NCBI RefSeq assembly: GCF_001808705.1 | Contig: NZ_KV794302.1 | Location: 48,458 to 99,815 of the forward strand | Reading direction: 5' to 3' | DNA: 51,358 nucleotides | Origin: Streptococcus sp. HMSC074B11 | GTDB taxonomy: Bacteria > Bacillota > Bacilli > Lactobacillales > Streptococcaceae | In this document: piece by piece, positions 1 through 7,940 of the stretch | Numbering within the stretch: the first letter of the stretch is position 1 | Layout of the letters: each line of letters opens with the position of its first letter | The notes under the pieces: generated by a model | Told to the model about the DNA's origin: nothing | Seen by the model: the letters and a program-made list of their open reading frames with translations, nothing else | The model's database searches: none | Translations under genes and position numbers: made by a program

Positions 1-43
1 GCAAAGCTGACGTGGTTTGAATTTGATTTTAGAAGAGTATTAG
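1..43. repeat. partial BOX element (boxA end)
   Basis: The first ~43 bases read like the end of a boxA module (GCTGACGTGGTTTGAA, then a diverged tail ending GAAGAGTATTA). The same string closes the BOX copy at 33739-33891. The element is cut by the window edge. Confidence 0.7.
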
Positions 44-71
44 TCTTTTTCTCATTATATCACACAAAAGC

Positions 72-112
72 AAAAAAACGAACTTTATTGCCTAAATAAA
101 GTTCATTTTTTT
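72..112. terminator. bidirectional terminator after yhaM
   Basis: A 10-bp stem GAACTTTATT / AATAAAGTTC (80-89, 95-104) is flanked by an A-run on the left and a T-run on the right, so it can end transcription in both directions. It closes the leftward rsmA-to-yhaM series. Confidence 0.85.
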
Positions 113-117
113 AGTTT

Positions 118-1059
118 CTAGTCTAATTTCGGCTTGTAGAAGGAACGATTGTCCATAGCAAAGACTTTATTGGTCATTTCTCCCTCATCAACAAGGGCCA
201 GAGCTGTTGTCATCATCATCATGCTGGCATCCAAATTATCAATCATGTGAATAATTTCTGCTTCCATCACTCGAGGACGAACTGGACTACCATACTCAAG
301 GAGACCATGGTGACTGAGAATAACATGGCGAAGAAGTACAACCTCTTCTCTGGTATCATCAATGCCAAGCTCCGTTACCGCTTTGGTAATTTCACTATCA
401 ATCAAAGCAATATGACCAATAAGGTTTCCTCTTACTGTATACTCTGTCTGGTCGGGACCTGTCAACTCAATAACCTTGGCCAGGTCGTGCAACATAATCC
501 CCGAGTAGAGCAAGCTCTTATTGAGCTGAGGATAAATATCTGCTATCGCTTCTGCCAAACGAACCATAGTGGCAGTATGGTAAGCAAGACCTGTTTCAAA
601 AGCATGATGGTTGGTCTTAGCAGCTGGATAGGAGTAGAATTCCTTGTCATATTTGGTGTAGAGATTCCGAACAATTCGTTGCCAAATTGGATTTTCAATT
701 TTGAAAATCATCTGCGCCATATACTCACGAATTTCTTTGGCATCGACTGGAGATTTAACCTTAAAATCCGCTGGGTCATTGGGTTCGCCAGGTTGAGGCA
801 GACGAAGGGTGATTTGATTAACCTGAGGGGTGTTATTATAAACTTCTCGGCGTCCCTGCATGTGGACTACTTTCCCTGCTGTAAAGGTTTCAACATTGTG
901 GGGTTGAGCATCCCAGAGCTTCCCTTCGATTTCTCCACTATCATCTTGGAAGGTGAAGGCTAGGTAGTTTTTCCCAGCACGTGTCTGTCTCAGGTCAGCT
1001 GACTTGATCAGGTAAAAGCCTTCAAAAAGCTCATCTTTCTTCATGTGACTAATCTTCAT
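118..1059 (-). CDS. yhaM: 3'-5' exoribonuclease YhaM (Cbf1 type)
   Basis: This 313-residue protein has an N-terminal OB-fold nucleic-acid-binding region (about residues 10-85) and a C-terminal HD domain, with the metal-binding HD in GIMLHDLAKVIEL and a later LSHHG. That architecture is YhaM/Cbf1, a 3'-5' exonuclease that trims RNA and single-stranded DNA in the cytoplasm. The start is taken as the ATG at 1057-1059, 6 nt after GAGG, which overlaps the rmuC stop by 11 nt; an ATG at 1042-1044 is the alternative. The longer open frame upstream lies inside rmuC and is not used. It is the last gene of a tight leftward series. Confidence 0.9.
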   Translation of the reverse strand: MKISHMKKDELFEGFYLIKSADLRQTRAGKNYLAFTFQDDSGEIEGKLWDAQPHNVETFTAGKVVHMQGRREVYNNTPQVNQITLRLPQPGEPNDPADFKVKSPVDAKEIREYMAQMIFKIENPIWQRIVRNLYTKYDKEFYSYPAAKTNHHAFETGLAYHTATMVRLAEAIADIYPQLNKSLLYSGIMLHDLAKVIELTGPDQTEYTVRGNLIGHIALIDSEITKAVTELGIDDTREEVVLLRHVILSHHGLLEYGSPVRPRVMEAEIIHMIDNLDASMMMMTTALALVDEGEMTNKVFAMDNRSFYKPKLD

Positions 1060-2305
1060 ATTCTTCCTCATCTTCTTGGAATTGGAGCAAATCAAGCGCA
1101 GGCTCACCTTCTGATAACTCAATGTGACGAAGCGTTCGCTCGATAGCTGTAGTACGACGGTTTAATAAATCATCAATATTGCCAGAGGCATGTTGGAGAT
1201 GTTTTTGTGCCTTGACCAGAATTCCAGCAAACTTGCCAAATTCGGTTTTGACACTAGCTAGGGTTTTACTGATATGGTCGGCACTTTTTTGAATGTTTAG
1301 AGTCTTGAAGCCAACGGATAGAGAGTTAAGAAGAGCCGACAAGGTACTTGGACCTGCAACGATAATTTGCTCCTCCCGTCTCAAATCATCAAAGAAAATC
1401 GGATTTCGAACAATTTCCGAATAGAGTCCTTCTGTCGGAACAAATAAGACTCCAAAATTGGTTGTCCGAGGTGGCGCCAGGTACTTACTCTTAATATCCT
1501 TAGCAAAACGCTTGACGCTTGCTAGGAGAGACTTACGGCAGCGCTCAATCTCGTCCTTGTCACCTGCTTCATAGGCTTCTTCCAGACGGTAATAATCTGC
1601 CAGTGGAAACTTAGAATCAATCGGTAGATAGACATATTCCTGGTCACCTTGTCCAGGTAACTTGATGGCGTATTCCACACGTTCACTAGAGTTTTCAACT
1701 GTTGCAAATTCTCGTTCATACTGGGCAGGTGTCATGATATCTTCGATAATTTGTCCCAGTTGTAATTCTCCTAGAATTCCTCGAGTTTTAGTTCCAGAAA
1801 GAACTTTATTAAGCGCACCGACATCTCGCGCCACCGTCTGCATTTCTCCAAGTCCTCGGTTGACAGATTCCAGTTGCTTGGAAACTGTCTCAAAAGAGGC
1901 CTGGAGGCGTGTCTGCAAGGTCTTTTCTAGCTTTTCCTCAACCGTTTGGCGCATCTGTTCCAAGCGTTGCTCATTGGATTCCTGCAAGGCCTGAAGGCGT
2001 TGGTCAGTCTTATCTCTTGTTTGGAGAAGATTCTCATTCATCTCCTGCCTAAGTTGAGTCAAGCCTTGGTGCAACTCAATTCGCACCTCCTGCAAACGGT
2101 CGCTAACAGCCACTTCTAGATTTTTTTGGTCAAGCTGACTAGCTTGTCTTGCCTGTTCAAAGCGGTAATCCAACTGGTCTGACAAATGATCTGCCTGATC
2201 CTCCAAACTCTTGGTCAGATATTTCTCCTGCTTGTCCTGCCTTTGCCAAATAAGAAAGAGGCCGGCTAGATTAGCAACTAATAAAACAACAAGTAAACTT
2301 TCCAT
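1049..2305 (-). CDS. rmuC: DNA recombination protein RmuC
   Basis: This 418-residue protein has one N-terminal membrane anchor (residues ~2-17, LLVVLLVANLAGLFLIW), a long Gln/Glu/Arg-rich coiled coil (about 20-150) and a C-terminal RmuC domain containing DSKFPL. RmuC proteins are nuclease-fold factors that limit DNA inversions and recombination. The start is the ATG at 2303-2305, behind a full AGGAGG. The thiN stop lies 1 nt upstream, so the two genes are translationally close. Confidence 0.9.
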   Translation of the reverse strand: MESLLVVLLVANLAGLFLIWQRQDKQEKYLTKSLEDQADHLSDQLDYRFEQARQASQLDQKNLEVAVSDRLQEVRIELHQGLTQLRQEMNENLLQTRDKTDQRLQALQESNEQRLEQMRQTVEEKLEKTLQTRLQASFETVSKQLESVNRGLGEMQTVARDVGALNKVLSGTKTRGILGELQLGQIIEDIMTPAQYEREFATVENSSERVEYAIKLPGQGDQEYVYLPIDSKFPLADYYRLEEAYEAGDKDEIERCRKSLLASVKRFAKDIKSKYLAPPRTTNFGVLFVPTEGLYSEIVRNPIFFDDLRREEQIIVAGPSTLSALLNSLSVGFKTLNIQKSADHISKTLASVKTEFGKFAGILVKAQKHLQHASGNIDDLLNRRTTAIERTLRHIELSEGEPALDLLQFQEDEEEYED

Positions 2306-2306
2306 C

Positions 2307-2969
2307 CTACCTCCTGTCTTTGCTATGCAAGACAACCACATAGCCATCTGGGCAAGTCACCAAAACTTCCCTATCTATATATTCGTTAGAAGCATAAACT
2401 TTCTTAAAGAAAAAATTTTCCTCTGTCAACTCATACTTGGCACCAAGAATGGTCAACTGACTATCCCGAACCGGCATAAAGGCCAGATAATCATAGTTCG
2501 AACGTGGTTCAAGTTGACTGGTCCCTTCTGGACAATAAGTAATCAAGTTTTGCCCATCCTCAATCTCTATTTGACGCATATAGGGCGCCAATTTAAGATT
2601 GCTAGGCAGAAAGACATTGGCCAGCATATGGTCGATGCGACCACCTAGGGCGCCAAAAATGGTCACCTGAGCCTGAGGATTTTTTTCAAAAATCGTTAAC
2701 AGTGCTAGTTCCAGATCGGTATCATCCTTCTCTGGCTGAGCTTGGACAAAATGCTGGGCATGTTCTTGAATCAACTGACGTTCTTCTACAGTCACAGAAT
2801 CAAAATCTCCAACTGCTAAAGCAAGAGGAAGTTCTTCTTCCAATACCCAGAGTGAGCCTCGATCCACACCGACAAAACAGTCAAAATCTGTCCGGTAGTG
2901 ACCGCGATCTCCCCCTGCAAAAACTGCAACTTTAGTCCAGTTGTTTTCGGAGAGCTTGCACTCGTTCAT
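2307..2969 (-). CDS. thiN: thiamine pyrophosphokinase
   Basis: It transfers pyrophosphate from ATP to thiamine, making the cofactor TPP. Family motifs are AVFAGGDRGHYRTDFDCFVG, AVGDFDSV, EKDDTDLELAL and GALGGRIDHMLANV. The usual streptococcal start just before TKVAVFAGG is not available because that codon here is TGG (Trp). The nearest good start is the ATG at 2967-2969, 6 nt after GGGAG, giving 220 residues and a 38-nt overlap with the end of rpe. The N-terminal 10-11 residues are therefore uncertain. Confidence 0.88.
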   Translation of the reverse strand: MNECKLSENNWTKVAVFAGGDRGHYRTDFDCFVGVDRGSLWVLEEELPLALAVGDFDSVTVEERQLIQEHAQHFVQAQPEKDDTDLELALLTIFEKNPQAQVTIFGALGGRIDHMLANVFLPSNLKLAPYMRQIEIEDGQNLITYCPEGTSQLEPRSNYDYLAFMPVRDSQLTILGAKYELTEENFFFKKVYASNEYIDREVLVTCPDGYVVVLHSKDRR

Positions 2970-3588
2970 TGACATCTCCCTTAAAGACATAAGATCCCGC
3001 TACAAAAACTGTAGCGCCAGCTTCTTTGGCTAGAGCAATCGTTTTGTCATCAATCCCGCCATCCACTTCAATCTCAAAGTTCAAGCCTTTTTCCTCACGA
3101 AGGAGAACTAGCTCACGAATCTTATCCATGGTTTCAGGTAGAAAGGCTTGCCCACCAAATCCAGGATTCACCGTCATGACCAAAACTTGATCAACTAGAT
3201 GAAGGACATGCTTAATCGCTTCAACTGGTGTTCCAGGATTGATAACAACCGATGGCTTGACACCTAGAGAACGAATTTTTTGGAGGGCACCATGGATATG
3301 AGGTGTTGCCTCTACATGAATGCTGATGATGTCTGCCCCTGCACGCGCAAAGTCTTCTAAATGATGTTCAGGATTAGAGACCATCAAGTGGCAATCAAAA
3401 ACCATCTTGCTATGAGGGCGAAGGCTTTCGACCACACCTGCACCAAAGCTGATTTGTGGTACAAAGTGACCATCCATGATATCGATATGGGCATATTCTG
3501 CCCCAGTTGCTTCTAGGCGTTTGATTTCACGTTCAAAGTTGGCATAATCTGCTGCCAGAATTGACGGAGCAATCTTGTATTGAGACAT
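2932..3588 (-). CDS. rpe: ribulose-phosphate 3-epimerase
   Basis: This 218-residue TIM-barrel enzyme interconverts ribulose-5-P and xylulose-5-P in the pentose phosphate pathway. Signature motifs are APSILAADYANFERE, HIDIMDGHFVPQISFG (metal/catalytic His and Asp), VNPGFGGQAF and the phosphate-binding EVDGGI. The start is the ATG at 3586-3588, behind AAGGAGAAACCT. It sits 10 nt downstream of rsgA and overlaps thiN. Confidence 0.95.
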   Translation of the reverse strand: MSQYKIAPSILAADYANFEREIKRLEATGAEYAHIDIMDGHFVPQISFGAGVVESLRPHSKMVFDCHLMVSNPEHHLEDFARAGADIISIHVEATPHIHGALQKIRSLGVKPSVVINPGTPVEAIKHVLHLVDQVLVMTVNPGFGGQAFLPETMDKIRELVLLREEKGLNFEIEVDGGIDDKTIALAKEAGATVFVAGSYVFKGDVNERVQALRKQLD

Positions 3589-3598
3589 AGGTTTCTCC

Positions 3599-4477
3599 TT
3601 ATTTTGGAATTTTTTTGCTGACTTTTTTATAGGTTTCTCTGCGATTTTCAATTTCACTTAGGAATTGCAAGTAGTTGTCAAAACGGAAGGTCGCAATGAT
3701 ACCCTCTTCAACTGCTGGTTTGACTGCGCAAGATGGCTCATGAGTATGAGTACAAGTACGGAACTTACAGTCTCGGCTAACAGAGGCAATTTCTGGAAAG
3801 GCCTGATTAAGGTCTTCTGCTGTTGTCACTTCATAATCCAGAGATGAAAATCCTGGCGTGTCTGCGATTTTACCACCATTGAGATTGTAAAAACTAACAG
3901 CTCGAGTAGTATGGCGACCTCGACCTAGACTATCAGAGATTTCTCCCGTCTCAAGATTAAGGTCAGGTGCGATTTTATTAAGAAGGGTTGACTTACCAAC
4001 ACCTGTCTGCCCCATAAAGACTGTCACCTTGTTTGTCAATAGTGGCAAGAGCTCCTCTTTACTGGTTACAAAGTCGTAACCAATAGCACCATAGGTCTGC
4101 TCGTAAAAATCCAGCTCTCCTCGATCTGACAAGAGGTCCATTTTAGAAATATAAACGATGGGATGGATGCCCTTGTGTTCTAAGAGAATCAAGAAGCGAT
4201 CCAGCAAATTGCTATTAAAGTCAGGTTCTTTGACCGACATGATAACGACTGCTTGGTCAATATTGACAATGGGCGGACGAACCAGACTATTTTTTCGTTC
4301 ATGAATTTCCAATATATAGCCTTCTGAGTTCTCCTCTGCAGAAAATTCTACCCAGTCTCCAACGTAAGGCGTGTGACCTTTTTTACGGAAATTCCCACGC
4401 GCGCGTGTTTGATAAACTTGACCATCACTTTCCACATAGTAGAAGCCGGCCAAGGCTTTAATGATTTGTCCCTGCAT
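3599..4477 (-). CDS. rsgA: ribosome small-subunit GTPase RsgA
   Basis: This is a circularly permuted GTPase that assists late 30S subunit maturation. Motif order shows the permutation: G4 (SKMDLL), then G1 ([13 protein letters not shown]), G2 region (LGRGRHTT) and G3 (DTPGFSS). An OB-fold precedes them, and a C-terminal zinc site follows (C-x4-C-T-H-x5-C pattern). The protein is 292 residues, the normal size. The ATG at 4475-4477 is 1 nt past the rsmA stop, so the two 30S-maturation genes are adjacent in one operon. Confidence 0.95.
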   Translation of the reverse strand: MQGQIIKALAGFYYVESDGQVYQTRARGNFRKKGHTPYVGDWVEFSAEENSEGYILEIHERKNSLVRPPIVNIDQAVVIMSVKEPDFNSNLLDRFLILLEHKGIHPIVYISKMDLLSDRGELDFYEQTYGAIGYDFVTSKEELLPLLTNKVTVFMGQTGVGKSTLLNKIAPDLNLETGEISDSLGRGRHTTRAVSFYNLNGGKIADTPGFSSLDYEVTTAEDLNQAFPEIASVSRDCKFRTCTHTHEPSCAVKPAVEEGIIATFRFDNYLQFLSEIENRRETYKKVSKKIPK

Positions 4478-4478
4478 C

Positions 4479-5351
4479 TTAGAGTCCTTGTCCTTTAAGT
4501 GCATCTGAAAGGCTAGCAAATTCTTCTAAGCCAAGAGCTTCACCACGTACACTTGGTGACAAGCCTGCCTGGTCCAAAGCCTTGGTCAGCTTGTCCTTGA
4601 TTTCCTCAGTTTTCCCAAAGTAACCAGTCAAGTTGTTCCACAAGGTCTTGCGACGATAAGTGAAACTAGCCTTGGAAACCTTAAAGAAGAAGTTCTCATC
4701 TTCGACCGCAACCGCCGGTTCTGGACGACGCACCATTTTCAGGATAGCTGAGTCCACGTTGGGCGCTGGCACAAAGACCGTACGAGGCACGATAAAGGCA
4801 ACTTTGGCCGTCATATAATACTGAACTGCAATGGACAAGCTACCATAAGCCTTGGTATTTGGTTGAGCAGAGATACGATCCGCCACTTCTTTTTGCATCA
4901 TGACCACAAACTCACTAAAAGGAATACCACTTTCAATCAAGTGCATGAGAATAGGGGTTGTGATATAGTAAGGCAAGTTTGCTACTACCTTGATTGGTAA
5001 ATCAGGATTTTTGAAATTCTGGATATGCTGCGCCAAATCAACCTTGAGAATATCCTCGTTGACTACGGTCACATTGTCAAAATCACGCAAGGTATCTGCT
5101 AGGATTGGCACCAAACGGTAATCAATCTCAAAGGCCATGACTTCAGCTGCACGCTCAGCCAAAAATTCCGTCAAAGCACCAATCCCTGGCCCAATCTCAA
5201 TGACATTGACCTGATCATCAATCTCAGCCGTATTCACAATTTTTTGAAGGATATTGGTATCCGTCAAAAAATTTTGCCCAAAGGACTTTTTAAAGGTAAA
5301 ACCGTGACGCTCCAGCACTGCCTTGGTCACGCTATAATCTGCAATTCTCAT
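4479..5351 (-). CDS. rsmA: 16S rRNA (A1518/A1519) dimethyltransferase RsmA (KsgA)
   Basis: This 290-residue SAM-dependent enzyme dimethylates two adjacent adenines in 16S rRNA helix 45. Motifs are [10 protein letters not shown], the SAM-binding [15 protein letters not shown] and the catalytic NLPYYITTP. It is the first gene of the rsmA-rsgA-rpe-thiN-rmuC-yhaM series; 30 nt separate it from the upstream SseB-like gene. Confidence 0.96.
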   Translation of the reverse strand: MRIADYSVTKAVLERHGFTFKKSFGQNFLTDTNILQKIVNTAEIDDQVNVIEIGPGIGALTEFLAERAAEVMAFEIDYRLVPILADTLRDFDNVTVVNEDILKVDLAQHIQNFKNPDLPIKVVANLPYYITTPILMHLIESGIPFSEFVVMMQKEVADRISAQPNTKAYGSLSIAVQYYMTAKVAFIVPRTVFVPAPNVDSAILKMVRRPEPAVAVEDENFFFKVSKASFTYRRKTLWNNLTGYFGKTEEIKDKLTKALDQAGLSPSVRGEALGLEEFASLSDALKGQGL

Positions 5352-5381
5352 TTATTCTCTTTTCTAGTATTAAAGAACTTT

Positions 5382-6773
5382 CTACTCTTGAGTTCTTCCT
5401 CTTTGCTTCTCACTAAGCTCTTGCATTTCTTTGAAAGCTGTTAGACTAACATAAGCACCCGCCTCGTAGTATTCAGTTGGGTTTATGGCATAGTCAAAGC
5501 CTTCAATCATGCCTCCAGCTTCTTCAATCATGCCATTCCATTTTTCATCAAAGACCATTCGTAGGCGTTTCCAATCAGTAAATACTGGAACAGAATTTCT
5601 GCCATTTTTTCCTTCTTTGACTGGAATGTTAAAACTGGAATCTTTTTTCAAGACAAAGGAATTCTCTTCTGAATTATCCTCTGGGAATCCTGATGTTACA
5701 TCTAATGGAAGCAAGAATTTTGCCTTAGGCATAGCCATAGAGAAGAACTTGTAGTAAAGTCCATAAACTAGTTCTTGCTCTTCTGTAGTCGGTTGGTCCA
5801 TCTGCCCCATCAAGAGCATCCATCTTACCAGGTCAGGATTCATGACAGGAACTTGTATTTCTGGCAAATTAGAAAAATCTGGTTTTTGAACCAAGGCAGA
5901 GGCGCTGATACTAACTTCCTTAGAATTAAAGATAGCTCCCATGGCACCGTTTAAGTAAAAGGCTGTCCCAAGGAAATTCTCAATCCCTTTTTTATCTTCC
6001 GTATTTTCAATCAATTTTACGACTGAGTTTGGTCGACTATCAATGGTTTCCTTGAATTGGCGATACCAAGATGGGGTCAAAAGCATAATCATAGGATCTG
6101 TACACAGATAGCCCTCTTCTCCCCTGTCATAGGTTGTTGAGAAAAGATAGGGTTCGCCTGTTTTTTCCGAATACACTGCATAAACAGAATCTGCTACTAA
6201 CAACTTGTCCTTGACGATTTCCGCTAGACGTTCCAATTTGCGAGTGTTGGCTTGATAGCTTTCTTCACTTTCAGTTTCCTGATTTTGACGGCATTTCCAT
6301 AAAAAGAGACGTAAAATCTCTACGCTATCATCAAGGCTAGCTGCCAAATAATCCTCATTTGTTAACTGACCCTCTTGGATGGCTACAAAAGCACGATAAA
6401 GAGCATCTGAATAGCTAGATAATTTTTGTTCTTCCTCAACACCTGAACTAAAGAGCACACTTCCTTTTTTCAGTTTATCCAAGGAAGGAATCCTATCAAC
6501 CACTAGATGCGCGAGAACTTCATCAGTAAGACTATCTGCATCTTTATTTTGACTGCTGAGTTTTTGGACTTCTACAGTACCAAGAGCCTCCATTCCTTGG
6601 TCAGGATTACAAAACTGCAACTGATCCCCAACCTTGAGAGTCCCTTCTAAACTCCCAACGATCAATAATTGATTCGTTTCCTTCATTGGGAGAAAGTCCA
6701 AAACTCCCACACATGCATTGTTTTTAGACTCTTCTTCCGCTTCAGTCTTTTTCAAATAGTCAAAGATTCCCAT
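5382..6773 (-). CDS. SseB-domain protein of unknown function
   Basis: This is a 463-residue soluble protein. Residues ~20-75 resemble a translation-factor-type beta-barrel (VGSLEGTLKVGDQLQF). The middle is helical and unassigned. Residues ~350-445 look like an SseB N-terminal domain: a small beta domain, then VPVFTDWKRLRMVFDEK and YAINPTE. SseB proteins were named for enhanced serine sensitivity in E. coli; the biochemical role is not clear. The start follows AAGGAGAAAAA. The 125-nt leader carries a short ORF and a hairpin (separate entries). Confidence 0.7.
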   Translation of the reverse strand: MGIFDYLKKTEAEEESKNNACVGVLDFLPMKETNQLLIVGSLEGTLKVGDQLQFCNPDQGMEALGTVEVQKLSSQNKDADSLTDEVLAHLVVDRIPSLDKLKKGSVLFSSGVEEEQKLSSYSDALYRAFVAIQEGQLTNEDYLAASLDDSVEILRLFLWKCRQNQETESEESYQANTRKLERLAEIVKDKLLVADSVYAVYSEKTGEPYLFSTTYDRGEEGYLCTDPMIMLLTPSWYRQFKETIDSRPNSVVKLIENTEDKKGIENFLGTAFYLNGAMGAIFNSKEVSISASALVQKPDFSNLPEIQVPVMNPDLVRWMLLMGQMDQPTTEEQELVYGLYYKFFSMAMPKAKFLLPLDVTSGFPEDNSEENSFVLKKDSSFNIPVKEGKNGRNSVPVFTDWKRLRMVFDEKWNGMIEEAGGMIEGFDYAINPTEYYEAGAYVSLTAFKEMQELSEKQRGRTQE

Positions 6774-6839
6774 TTTTTCTCCTTGTTGTTACTACTCCTT
6801 AGCAGTTGAGACAAGAAATGATGTTGTCAATACTCTTGT

Positions 6840-6863
6840 CTAAGTTTTACCGTTAAGTAGCAT
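6840..6863 (-). CDS. 7-codon leader ORF (MLLNGKT) before the SseB-like gene
   Basis: An ATG at 6861-6863 sits 5-7 nt after GGAGA and is followed by CTA CTT AAC GGT AAA ACT TAG. It lies between a -10-like TACAAT (6898-6903) and the SseB-like gene. An inverted repeat GACAAGA/TCTTGTC (6810-6840) begins right at its stop codon. This arrangement resembles a translated leader, but function is an inference. Confidence 0.35.
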   Translation of the reverse strand: MLLNGKT

Positions 6864-6940
6864 TTTATCTCCTGTTAACCAGCATATGATTAATTCTATT
6901 GTATCATATTCCCTTGGTATTTTGGGGTGAAAATCACACT

Positions 6941-6973
6941 AAAAAACTATCTTCCCTCATGAAGGAAGATAGT
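6941..6973 (-). terminator. terminator of the bacteriocin ABC locus
   Basis: A perfect 10-bp stem ACTATCTTCC / GGAAGATAGT (6946-6955, 6964-6973) is followed on the minus strand by a U-tract (plus-strand A-run 6941-6946). Confidence 0.85.
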
Positions 6974-6997
6974 GCTTGGCAATCTTTAAATGCTGAC

Positions 6998-7305
6998 TTA
7001 CTGATTCTCCTGAAACATACGTTCAAAAAAATCAGCTTCTTTATAGCTTCGATTTTCAGGTAGGGTTAAATCTACGTCCTCCTCCACTTCATCCACTGTC
7101 AGTTTAATCGTTTGAGGTAAATTTCTCAAGCGATAGTGTTTTTGCCTTTGCTCTTCAATACTAGCAAATCAAGCAAATACCCATTTACTCGGATTTGAAC
7201 TAAAAGGAGATGATTGGTCATGTTTTCCATGATAAGGAGATCTTCTAAACCACCTCTGATACTTGGATAATCAGAAACTCTACGAATACGGATTTTTTCA
7301 CACAT
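6998..7305 (-). pseudogene. frameshifted third gene of the bacteriocin ABC locus
   Basis: Translation from the ATG at 7303-7305 (GGGAG 6 nt upstream, overlapping the ATPase stop by 8 nt) gives MCEKIRIRRVSDYPS and continues to GYLLDLLV near 7160. It then falls into a wrong frame and stops at 7126. In the neighbouring frame the sequence continues as IEEQRQKHYRLRNLPQT through EADFFERMFQENQ to a TAA at 6998-7000. The joined length (308 nt) is one base short of 103 codons, so a single-base deletion near 7158-7166 is the simplest explanation. The intact product would be a ~102-residue protein of unknown function. Confidence 0.75.
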
Positions 7306-7939
7306 GAGCAAGCTCCCTCATATCAATAATTTCATCTGCCTTATTCCAAACTAGGGGATTATGGGTCGCAATGATGATGATGCGATTTTCATCTTTCAAA
7401 TTCACCAAGAGATTCATAACCTCCTCTGAATTTTCAGGATCAAGGGCTGCTGTTGGTTCATCTGCCAAAATCAAGGGTGGATTTTTCAAAATAGTCTTAG
7501 CAAGAGCAACTCGCTGAGCCTCTCCCCCTGATAAAGTATAAATTTTTTGTTCTAAATCCAAATACCCTAGATTAACCTTCTCTAAAGCTTCCACTTGCCT
7601 TTCCAAACGTTCTGCTTTTGAGATTTTTTGCCCAACAAAACCCAAATCCAAGTTTTCTTTGATGGATTGATTTTCTAAGAGGCCAAAATTTTGAAAGAGA
7701 TAACCCATCTGATCTCGAAAATACTCCCGAGTGGGAATGGTTTTTAAATCTTTCCCCTGATAGAGAACTCGTCCTCCATCTATCTTTTCTAATTTTCCTA
7801 AGATATTAAGTAGAGTTGTTTTTCCACTCCCACTCTTTCCGATTAAGGCATAAACCTTTCCCTTCTCCAGTTTAAGATTCAAATCAGAAAAAATCGCTCT
7901 GTCATTAAATTTCTTTTCTAATCCTTGAATGTCAATCAT
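7298..7939 (-). CDS. bacteriocin-export ABC transporter ATP-binding protein (lactococcin 972 group)
   Basis: This 213-residue ATPase has Walker A (IGKSGSGKTTLLN), Q-loop (YLFQNFGLL), signature (TLSGGEAQRVALAKTIL), Walker B (LILADEPTAALD) and H-loop (IIATHNP). The gene stops 1 nt before the start of nothing else but sits 1 nt downstream of the 676-residue membrane protein at 7941, its obvious partner. This pairing is typical of lactococcin-972-type immunity/export loci. No bacteriocin precursor gene was found next to it, so the real substrate is unknown. Confidence 0.85.
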   Translation of the reverse strand: MIDIQGLEKKFNDRAIFSDLNLKLEKGKVYALIGKSGSGKTTLLNILGKLEKIDGGRVLYQGKDLKTIPTREYFRDQMGYLFQNFGLLENQSIKENLDLGFVGQKISKAERLERQVEALEKVNLGYLDLEQKIYTLSGGEAQRVALAKTILKNPPLILADEPTAALDPENSEEVMNLLVNLKDENRIIIIATHNPLVWNKADEIIDMRELAHV

Positions 7940-7940
7940 C

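Noticed and set aside
247..963. A 238-codon open frame on the plus strand
   Set aside because: It lies fully antisense to yhaM, has no ribosome-binding site, and the encoded protein looks random. The minus-strand gene is certain.
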